Source: CAXXHQ01 sp963665265
GTDB lineage: Bacteria; Planctomycetota; Planctomycetia; Pirellulales; Thermoguttaceae
Assembly (NCBI GenBank): GCA_963665265.2
Contig: CAXXHQ010000001.1
Location: forward strand, 186,001 to 250,000
Length of the DNA stretch: 64,000 bases
Direction of reading: 5' to 3'
Shown: positions 47,160-54,292 of the stretch, in pieces
Numbering within the stretch: the first letter of the stretch is position 1
Layout of the letters: each line of letters starts with the position of its first letter
Position numbers and translations under genes: made by a program
The notes under the pieces: generated by a model
Database searches by the model: none
What the model was told of the DNA's origin: nothing
Seen by the model: only the letters and a program-made list of their open reading frames with translations

Positions 47160-48376
47160 TTCCCGCCTCGACGGAACGTTTGGAATCAGAAAATAAGGAC
47201 CGGGCCGCCGCATTACGTTGAAAAAGCCAGCGGCGCTTGCACATGCGGCTTCCGGCCGAACCCGCTTCATCAGTTTTTTATCGGACCAGGTTGGCTGGGA
47301 AATAGCGTAAAATTTAGGGAATAATCCGATTTTGCCGGGATAAGCGGAAAAAGCCCCTTTGACTGGCCTTGAATTCGCTTGCACCAGGGAGGGGAATGAG
47401 GTATAAGGAGATAAGGAATCAGTAAGCCTTGCCCCCCGAGTTCCAGGATTTGGGGATCTTTGGAAAAAACCAGGTTTTGGACGGTCGCCTAGCGTTCCGT
47501 CGCTTCTTCCGCGTCATCTTTGAGACTGCCTTGCAGAGGGCGGTTGTATCTTTGTTGAACCGGAAAGAGACGAGTCTGCTTCGGCATCCTGTTGAAAGCG
47601 GCGGAATTCGCGTCGGAGCCAACCAGTTTTTTCGAGATACGGTAAGCATTTACGCGAATGCGCCTTTGCCGGAAATAGCAACCGGCTCCTTGACAGGCCA
47701 TTGGAGTTCGATAAGATTAGTCGAAGCGTCTGAATTCAGATGTTGACGCCTGCTCTTATGCGAGACGGATCGGCTATCTTGCCAATCGTTTGCGGGGTTA
47801 CGAGCTTGTGATTTCGCAGGACGCGCTGTCTCACAGTAAAACAACGGCATGTTTGTCGGTTTAGCCGGTTTTCGTCGCAATCTATCGAATTTCATGATTC
47901 GTTTTTAGCGACGTCGCCGCGACCTTTGCTTCGCTTGAACGTCGGCTCGGGCCGACCGACGGGACAACGCTTACACGGCGTTCGGTCGCACAAGGGTTTT
48001 GTCAGCATCGCAGGGCTTATTCGATACGAGTAATCAACGATCCTATATCGTTGGAACCGCCGCATCAAAGAGCGGGCCTTGCGAGGCCTGCCCGCCGCAA
48101 AACGGTTCGCTAGCTTCGTAGGACGCAATACTTTACGCCAATTCTCGCTTGATCCTTCGCGGAACCGCGGTTTTCTTTTGGAAACCATGACGCGCAGGAG
48201 ATCGACGAGAGCGAAAAACGCCGGAATTCAAACCGTCACGAGAGTACAGGTTCGGCAAGGAAAGCCGAGCGACGCCCCAAGGAATTTCGTCTAAAACGAA
48301 TTCCTCATTCAATTCGGCGATAAGCGCCGTTCATTTTCGAGTTCAATCAACAAAGTAATTTTTAGGTTCAGCCAAC
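47160..48376. other. 1.2-kb region with no supported gene, upstream of rho
   Basis: Several overlapping open frames of 70-105 codons occur on both strands, but none has a family signature, ribosome site or clear codon bias. A stem GCGGGC / GCCCGC is at 48072-48095. The region should contain the rho promoter and leader; none of the dispersed repeats is present. Confidence 0.5.
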
Positions 48377-49666
48377 ATGGGCAAGAAGAAAAAGCCTACC
48401 GGCGGCCCGCGCAGGAGAATGACGCCTGGCGGAGGCATGCAACAGAAATACGGCGGAAGCAGCTTAAAGCCGCAACCGAAGAATCGAGCGGCGGCGGCGG
48501 CCGGAGTGCCGTTTCCGGATGCGCCGGAGAACGGCGATGCGGGACCGCTTGAGCCGGGAGGCGGCGTACTCGAGTTGCACCCGAACGGTTACGGCTTTTT
48601 GCGCGACCCGAACAACAACTACACCCGCGAATTGACCGATCCGTTCGTGCCAGGCAGCATGATCGAGAAGTACGGGCTTCGCGAAGGGGTTCACATTCGC
48701 GGCATGGTTCAAGGCCCTCGTCGCTCGCAAGGCCCCCGCATCCGCGAAATCACCGACGTGGACGGGATGCCGCCGGACGAATACATCAACGTGAAGACGT
48801 TCGACGAAAAGACTCCGATTAATCCGGAATTTTGGCTGAAGCTGGAAACCGGGGCGGAACCGTTGTCGAACCGCGTGATGGACATGTTGACGCCGCTCGG
48901 CAAAGGCCAGCGTGCGTTGATCGTCGCTCCGCCGCGAACCGGCAAGACGATGTTGCTGCAAAACATAAGCGCCGGCATTTCGACGAATTTCCCCGGCGTC
49001 CATTTGATCGTGCTACTGATCGACGAACGACCGGAAGAAGTGACGGACATGCGCCGCGCGGTCGTCGGCGAAGTGGTCGCGAGCAGTTTGGACCGCGAGA
49101 TCGAAAGCCATGTTCGCTTGTCGCAATTGGTCGTCGAGCGCTGCAAACGTTTGGCCGAAATGGGCAAAGACGTGGTTCTTTTGCTCGACTCGATCACCCG
49201 TTTGGCGCGTGCCTTCAACAAGTGGGTCGGCAACACCGGTCGCACGATGAGCGGCGGCGTCGACATCAAGGCGATGGACATTCCGAAAAAGTTGTTCGCC
49301 ACGGCGCGGCTCTTTGAGGAAGGCGGCTCGCTGACGATCGTCGGAACGGCGTTGGTCGATACCGGAAGCCGAATGGACGAGTTGATTTTCCAAGAGTTCA
49401 AAGGAACGGGCAACATGGAGCTCGTTTTGGACCGGAAGTTGGCCGACCGTCGCGTTTGGCCGGCGATCGACATTAGCCAGTCGGGCACCCGCCGCGAAGA
49501 AAAACTGCTTCCGGCCGAAACACTGCATGCGGTGACGATGTTGCGTCGAACGCTGTCGTCGATGCATCCAGTCGAGGCGATGGAGCAGCTTACGTCGAAG
49601 CTAGCGAAATTTAAGTCGAACAAAGACTTTATCACCCTTATTAGCGGTTCCCGGGCGATGGATTAA
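48377..49666 (+). CDS. rho: Transcription termination factor Rho
   Basis: Rho is an RNA-dependent helicase that ends transcription. The 429-aa protein has a cold-shock-like RNA-binding domain (VLELHPNGYGFLRDP, residues about 64-78) and the motor domain: Walker A APPRTGKT (184-191), LIDERPEEVTDM and the late arginine-rich region around RRVWPAIDI. Instead of the usual N-terminal helical domain, residues 1-58 are a basic, Gly/Pro/Ala-rich extension (GKKKKPTGGPRRR). ATG 48377 lacks a strong ribosome site. tRNA-Ser follows on the same strand. Confidence 0.96.
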   Translation: MGKKKKPTGGPRRRMTPGGGMQQKYGGSSLKPQPKNRAAAAAGVPFPDAPENGDAGPLEPGGGVLELHPNGYGFLRDPNNNYTRELTDPFVPGSMIEKYGLREGVHIRGMVQGPRRSQGPRIREITDVDGMPPDEYINVKTFDEKTPINPEFWLKLETGAEPLSNRVMDMLTPLGKGQRALIVAPPRTGKTMLLQNISAGISTNFPGVHLIVLLIDERPEEVTDMRRAVVGEVVASSLDREIESHVRLSQLVVERCKRLAEMGKDVVLLLDSITRLARAFNKWVGNTGRTMSGGVDIKAMDIPKKLFATARLFEEGGSLTIVGTALVDTGSRMDELIFQEFKGTGNMELVLDRKLADRRVWPAIDISQSGTRREEKLLPAETLHAVTMLRRTLSSMHPVEAMEQLTSKLAKFKSNKDFITLISGSRAMD

Positions 49667-49846
49667 GGCCCAGGCCTTTTCGTCCGGCGAACCAAGGCCC
49701 CCAAAACGGCCGACAATTTGCTCTGCAATTGTCGCAAGGGTTTGAAATAGCAAGCCGATGAGGTATATTGTTTAGTATGGTTGGCGGGTGAATTCCCGCG
49801 AACCGTCGAACGCCGGCAAGCGTCGCAAAGAAGCTTGGCTGCGTAA

Positions 49847-49928
49847 GGAGGGTAAGCGAATGGCTAGCGGCCACACTGGAAATGTGGTGCCGGGTAACCG
49901 GTTGCGAGTTCGAATCTCGTGCCCTCCG
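49847..49928 (+). tRNA. tRNA-Ser (anticodon GGA)
   Basis: The acceptor arm GGAGGGT pairs with GCCCTCC, with discriminator G at 49928 and no encoded CCA. The anticodon arm CCACA-CTGGAAA-TGTGG reads GGA. A long variable arm (CCGG-GTAA-CCGG) and T arm GCGAG-TTCGAAT-CTCGT complete a serine-type class II tRNA. Confidence 0.95.
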
Positions 49929-49949
49929 CTCAGTAAGTTCAATAAAATG

Positions 49950-49989
49950 AAGGCTTCCGTCGTTAACACGGAAGCCTTTATTGTTTTAG
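49950..49989 (+). terminator. Terminator after tRNA-Ser
   Basis: An 11-bp perfect stem AAGGCTTCCGT / ACGGAAGCCTT with a 7-nt loop is followed by TATTGTTTTAG, 21 nt after the tRNA. Confidence 0.92.
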
Positions 49990-50011
49990 TATGAATCGCG
50001 GATAGTGAACC

Positions 50012-50428
50012 ATGAGGCGCATTGCCACTCTATTGCTTCGCCTGCTAGCTATCCTCTGGGCCTCTCCCTACACGCTCCTCGGGTTGATTCTGGGATTGAT
50101 CGGCTTATGCACAGGCGGAAGCTCTCGCATTCGCGGACGCACAGTAGAATTTTACGGCGGCGGAGTGAGATGGATGATACATCAGTTTCCGAGGGGGCAG
50201 TTCATATTAGCATTTACTTTAGGCCATGCGGTTTTAGGCCAAACTGACGCCGCGTTGGACATTTCACGCGACCATGAGAACGTTCATGTACGCCAATTCG
50301 AGCGATGGGGCCCATTAATGGGGCCCGTATATCTTGGATACTCTCTGATTCTCTGGATTAAGCGACGTAACCCCTATCTTGACAACCCTTTCGAGCGCGA
50401 AGCATACGGCCCGGAAAGCGATCAATGA
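50012..50428 (+). CDS. Small membrane protein with HExxH motif, function unknown
   Basis: This 138-aa protein starts MRRIATLLLRLLAILWASPYTLLG. Two N-terminal hydrophobic helices, a GRTVEFYGGGVRW strand and the motif HENVHVRQFERWGPL (residues about 89-103) are seen, followed by another hydrophobic stretch and PYLDNPFEREAY at the end. HENVH is an HExxH zinc-metalloprotease-like pattern, and the late Glu could be a third ligand. Proteins of this type with DHExVHVRQ and DNPFEREAY occur in many phyla without assigned function. No ribosome site is obvious. It follows the tRNA terminator, so it has its own promoter. Confidence 0.8.
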   Translation: MRRIATLLLRLLAILWASPYTLLGLILGLIGLCTGGSSRIRGRTVEFYGGGVRWMIHQFPRGQFILAFTLGHAVLGQTDAALDISRDHENVHVRQFERWGPLMGPVYLGYSLILWIKRRNPYLDNPFEREAYGPESDQ

Positions 50429-51057
50429 TCGACTCAGTCCACCATCGCATTAACCCCCCTCCAATACCCCGAGAGCCCCCCCCCTGTTATTTTGAACTCT
50501 ATTCCAACATTCCAACTGATTTTAGTATTTTGGCAAAAAATGATACAACCACCCGAAATAGCTAATAATATATAGTGGGTAAAAAATACCAATTCTTCCA
50601 AAATAGTTAGCTAATGTCTCACATTTTGCTTGACGAAAATTCAATCTACGCAAATAATACAAACATTGAGTGTGGTATTCGTTCATTTTGTTCCCATTCT
50701 ATGAGGTAGCGGTTCGGAGTCGGTATTTCACAGGCTTGTAGCCTGGGCGTTTTCATTCGGGCCGAAAGCGTTTGCGCCACGTATCCGACTTCATTCTTTT
50801 GCGCTACTGATCGATCGCCTCGGCGAAATGGCCGCCTAATGTTGGTCGCCTTCGCCGCAAGAGCTTCGATTCATAAGACTACGACGTTTGACGAAAAGCT
50901 TCCCACAACGTTTCGCATTACGAGACGCGGCTTTTTTCGGACAAGAGACGAGCAAGTTTATTCGTCGGATTTTTCATACGTTCTCCTCGATCGGCTTCGG
51001 CCGGACAAGTATTAAACATTATCGCGTGACTAACGCAACTTCGATTTGGAGCAAGCA
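50429..51057. other. A/T-rich upstream region of the PEP-CTERM gene
   Basis: No gene is seen. It starts with C homopolymers (a run of nine C near 50476-50484), then about 200 bp distinctly richer in A and T than the rest of the window (about 50500-50700), then normal composition. A TTGACG near 50640 could be a -35 but no good -10 is placed. The PEP-CTERM ribosome site GGAG is near 51048. Confidence 0.5.
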
Positions 51058-51750
51058 ATGAATATTAAGCGGTATGCCTTGGCGATTATTTTGGCGGTCG
51101 CCCCTTCGCTTTCGCAAGCGTCTTTGGTGATCGATTCGTTTTCAACTCCGCAGTCGGTCAAGGTGACGAGCGCAACGACTGCGAACTCGAGCACCGCCGC
51201 AACGATGTTCGGCGACATCTTGGGCGGAACCCGTACGATCAATTTGAACTGGGGAACCGGCGGCACCGAAGCGTCGGTGAACGTGGCCGCCGACGTGGCC
51301 AACGTGCTCGACTTTAACCAGAACTCTCGCGTTCAGAGCTATGCGACGATCATTTGGGACGGATTGGCCGGAGCGGATTTGACCGCCGGCGGAAATAACG
51401 GATTCGCCTTGGACGTGATCGACTTGGACGGCGCCATCGGTTTGACCATCACGGTCACCTCGGGAGCCAACTCGTCGGCCTATACGATGAATCTCGCCTC
51501 GGTCGCCGACATTAAAACTCAGAACATTAGCTTTGCCGACTTCACGGCGACCGGCGCCGACAACGACGCGAACTTCGCTTCGGTGACGTCGATTACGATG
51601 AAGCTGAACGGCACGTTGGTCAGCTCGGCAGACGTTTCCTTGGATAACTTCGTCGCGACGAAGATCAACACGGTTCCAGAGCCGTCTTCGATCGCCGTTC
51701 TCGCGTTATCCTTGATCGGCGTCGCGGCGATTCGCCGTCGCGTCAAATAG
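51058..51750 (+). CDS. PEP-CTERM sorting domain protein
   Basis: This 230-aa protein has a signal peptide (MNIKRYALAIILAVAPSLSQA) and the C-terminal tripartite PEP-CTERM signal: VPEPSS, a hydrophobic helix (IAVLALSLIGVAAI) and the basic tail RRRVK. Such proteins are processed by an exosortase and exported to the surface or matrix; no exosortase gene is in the window. The mature part is rich in Thr, Ser, Asn and Ala with beta-strand character, and has only one Trp-containing segment. GGAG precedes ATG 51058. A strong terminator follows at 51795. Confidence 0.93.
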   Translation: MNIKRYALAIILAVAPSLSQASLVIDSFSTPQSVKVTSATTANSSTAATMFGDILGGTRTINLNWGTGGTEASVNVAADVANVLDFNQNSRVQSYATIIWDGLAGADLTAGGNNGFALDVIDLDGAIGLTITVTSGANSSAYTMNLASVADIKTQNISFADFTATGADNDANFASVTSITMKLNGTLVSSADVSLDNFVATKINTVPEPSSIAVLALSLIGVAAIRRRVK

Positions 51751-51794
51751 CGATCATTGCGAATATCCTAAGAAGATGAGAAGAAGAAGAGAGA

Positions 51795-51830
51795 AAGGCC
51801 GTCGAAAACCGACGGCCTTTTCTTTTTTCT
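51795..51830 (+). terminator. Terminator between PEP-CTERM and HD-GYP genes (possibly bidirectional)
   Basis: A perfect 10-bp stem AAGGCCGTCG / CGACGGCCTT with AAAAC loop is followed by TTCTTTTTT on the plus strand. On the minus strand TTTCTCTCTTC follows. Stops of both converging genes lie within 50 nt. Confidence 0.92.
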
Positions 51831-51853
51831 TGACGGAGAAACGCGGGCCGACG

Positions 51854-53032
51854 TTAGGCGTTGGCCAATTCCTGCTCTTCCACTTTTTCAAGGGCGTTCA
51901 CGAGCGGTTTGACGTCTTTTCCCTCGGCAATGACGATACCCAAATCGGAATAGAGCGAGAGGTCGATTTCTTCGGACGACGTTTGCGTACGGACTTTCGG
52001 CTTGGTGGGGAAGTCGGGATTGAAATCGACGACGGCGGCCTCGGCGCCGTCGGAGAGGGTAACTTTTTGGCCGACCGGAAAGGCCGGCGCAATGCGATAA
52101 AAGGCCTTTTCGACGACTGGGTCGAAGAAGCCGCGGCAATGGGTTCGCATCTCGTAAAGCACTTGAATTGGAAGTTTTGCGGGGCTATAGCATCTTGCGG
52201 AAGTCGCCGCGTCGTAGACGTCGGCGACCACGGCGATTCGCGCGAAGATTGGAATGTGCCGACCGCGTAAAGGCGCGAGGCTTTCATCGCGAGCATTCGG
52301 GTGCATTCCGGGATACCCTTCGCAATTCCATCGTTGATGATGATGGAGCACGACCTCGGCCGCGAGGTCCGGAATGACGTCGCAAATCATTTCATATCCG
52401 TAGGCGGTATGCCGTTGAATGATGCGGAACTCGTCCTTAGTAAGACGCCCGGGCTTATTGAGAATCTCGCCGGGCACCCGCATCTTTCCCACGTCGTGCA
52501 ACAAGCCGCCTAGGCCGAGAAGGTGCAAAGGGACTCCGTTTCCGAAGTATTGCATCGGCATTTCTCGAACGACGTAATCGCTCACCGCCCCGCCGAGGGC
52601 GATCGACAAGTAAGAGACGTTAACGCAATGTTCGAACAATCTCTTATCAAAGGCGTCGATTTTTTCAAGCAAAAAACTCGCGGCAGGAGTCTTTTTCAGC
52701 AATTGAAACAATTCATAGACGGCCGTCTCAAACAGGCCTAAATCGATTTCGATGGAGAAATCGCGCATAGCGGCCTCGAAGCCGCGCTGAACGTGGCGAA
52801 ACGTCTCGCGTTGACGTTCGGTAAGGCTGTCGTCAATGAGGGACTCGAGAAAGCCCAAGTCGCAATTCCGGACCCAAACGTCAGCCACGCCAAGTCTCTT
52901 GAGACGAGCGACGAAGTCCATCGGTATCTCGACGTTTCTCTCGAGCAGGAAACGATACGGATCCTGCGGAGACGGAATCGGTCTTGCAAGAATCATTCCA
53001 GGACGAATTTTGTGAATCGGTACGCGAAACAT
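51854..53032 (-). CDS. HD-GYP domain protein with altered signature
   Basis: HD-GYP proteins hydrolyse cyclic di-GMP. This 392-aa protein has an N-terminal region of about 130 residues without a known sensor, then the HD pair His179-Asp180 (GLLHDVGK) and the downstream signature HHHQRWNCEGYP (230-241). Compared with the usual HHExxDGxGYP, the Glu is Gln and the DG is NC, while GYP is kept. Catalysis could be lost or changed. The gene is divergent from rex. No ribosome site stronger than a partial GGTA is seen before ATG 53032. Confidence 0.9.
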   Translation of the reverse strand: MFRVPIHKIRPGMILARPIPSPQDPYRFLLERNVEIPMDFVARLKRLGVADVWVRNCDLGFLESLIDDSLTERQRETFRHVQRGFEAAMRDFSIEIDLGLFETAVYELFQLLKKTPAASFLLEKIDAFDKRLFEHCVNVSYLSIALGGAVSDYVVREMPMQYFGNGVPLHLLGLGGLLHDVGKMRVPGEILNKPGRLTKDEFRIIQRHTAYGYEMICDVIPDLAAEVVLHHHQRWNCEGYPGMHPNARDESLAPLRGRHIPIFARIAVVADVYDAATSARCYSPAKLPIQVLYEMRTHCRGFFDPVVEKAFYRIAPAFPVGQKVTLSDGAEAAVVDFNPDFPTKPKVRTQTSSEEIDLSLYSDLGIVIAEGKDVKPLVNALEKVEEQELANA

Positions 53033-53401
53033 AGTTCTACCAATTACCTAGACGGGCATTACTTCGTCGCCAGTTCGTTTCAGGAAACCTGGGCCTCTCG
53101 GACACAGATCGCGCAGTGCAAGCGTCTTCTGGGCCAAGCCCGAAAAACACGTCGATCGATCCCAATTACTCTGAAATACAGATGCGGCCCGAGGGCCTCG
53201 ATATTCAAGGTTAGCTTTCTAATTGGCTGGGGGATAACGTTTTACGAGCGGGAATTTGCGGAAAAGCAGCTTAGAGGTCGTAATAATCGCTACGGGTTGA
53301 ACGAAAGGAATCGGGAAAACATAAATTTTCCTAAGCCGTTGAAAAATAAACAACTTGCGACTTCGCAAAATCCAATCGGTAAAAAATTACGTATTTTCTT
53401 A

Positions 53402-53460
53402 TTGACGCGACGCCTGAATACGATATATTTATATCGATAAGACATTATCGATATAAATAT
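53402..53460 (+). promoter_or_regulatory. rex promoter with 36-bp perfect palindromic operator
   Basis: A -35 TTGACG (53402-53407) and -10 TATATT (53424-53429), 16 nt apart, form a good promoter. A perfect inverted repeat has 16-nt arms (53425-53440 and 53445-53460) around GACA, starting inside the -10 and covering the start site. Its centre TCGATAA-GACA-TTATCGA has the 7-4-7 geometry of Rex boxes (TTGTTAA-N4-TTAACAA) with two changes per half. Confidence 0.8.
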
Positions 53461-53486
53461 GCCGGATACGTAGTTTTCGTTCAGCT

Positions 53487-54161
53487 ATGACAAAGCCAGA
53501 TACGTCGCCAAAAATCCCGCCGATTCCGACCGTGCGCCGTCTTCCCTCTTACTTGAGGCTGCTTAAGACGTTGCGTGCGGAAGGGCATGAAACGGCGTCC
53601 GGAACGCAGATAGCCGACGAGCTTGGTCTCGATTCGATTCAAGTGCGTAAGGACATTGCCATCACCGGGATGGTCGGCAAGCCAGGAGTGGGTTTTCACA
53701 TCCCGACGGTCATTCAGTTGATTGAACGATTTCTGGGATGGGATAACGTGACCGACGCCATCCTGGTCGGAGCCGGATCGTTAGGGACCGCCTTAATGGG
53801 TTACGACGGCTTTAAAAACTACGGATTGAACATCGCGGCGGCGTTCGACGCCGATCCGACCAAGACCGGGCTAAACATCCACGGCAAGCAGGTGCTGCCG
53901 CTGGAGAAGCTGCCCATGATGGTTCAAGGGCTTCACATTCAGCTCGGCGTCATTACGGTTCCGGCGGACGCGGCTCAAAGCGTGGCCGACTTTTTGATCG
54001 AGTCGGGCATTTCGGCGATATGGAATTTTGCGCCGGTGAAATTGAAGACGCCGGAAACGATCATCGTACACAACACCGAGCTGTCGTCGGAGCTGGCCGC
54101 GTTGTCGGTCATGCTCGGTCAGTCACGTCAAAAGTCGTCGGTCGAAGAGACGGAGAGTTGA
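53487..54161 (+). CDS. rex: Redox-sensing transcriptional repressor Rex
   Basis: Rex binds DNA when NADH/NAD+ is low and releases when NADH rises. The 224-aa protein has a winged helix domain with DSIQVRKDIAITGMVGKPGVGF (49-70), the Rex signature, and a Rossmann domain with GAGSLG (95-100). The C-terminal helix that swaps in the dimer is present. It is upstream of adhE by 131 nt on the same strand with no terminator, so the two are probably co-transcribed, with Rex controlling its own operon through the palindrome at 53425-53460. Confidence 0.95.
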   Translation: MTKPDTSPKIPPIPTVRRLPSYLRLLKTLRAEGHETASGTQIADELGLDSIQVRKDIAITGMVGKPGVGFHIPTVIQLIERFLGWDNVTDAILVGAGSLGTALMGYDGFKNYGLNIAAAFDADPTKTGLNIHGKQVLPLEKLPMMVQGLHIQLGVITVPADAAQSVADFLIESGISAIWNFAPVKLKTPETIIVHNTELSSELAALSVMLGQSRQKSSVEETES

Positions 54162-54292
54162 TCTCTACGCCGGCCGACGGGTTTGTGAGCAATTTGAACG
54201 AAACACCCCGCCTTACTGACGCACGGCGGCGCAAGCTGCGGCGTCAAAAATCCTCCCGCCTTAAGTAACGCAACAAAGATAGGAGCGACGCC

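Noticed and set aside
46056..47324. 422-codon plus-strand open frame
   Set aside because: It is antisense to the thioredoxin-like gene and is Arg/Gly-rich as expected of a shadow frame.
47429..47746. Overlapping open frames on both strands upstream of rho
   Set aside because: None has a family motif, ribosome site or favoured codons, and they contradict each other.
52793..53440. 215-codon plus-strand open frame
   Set aside because: It overlaps the 5' part of the HD-GYP gene on the other strand and the rex promoter palindrome, and has no ribosome site.
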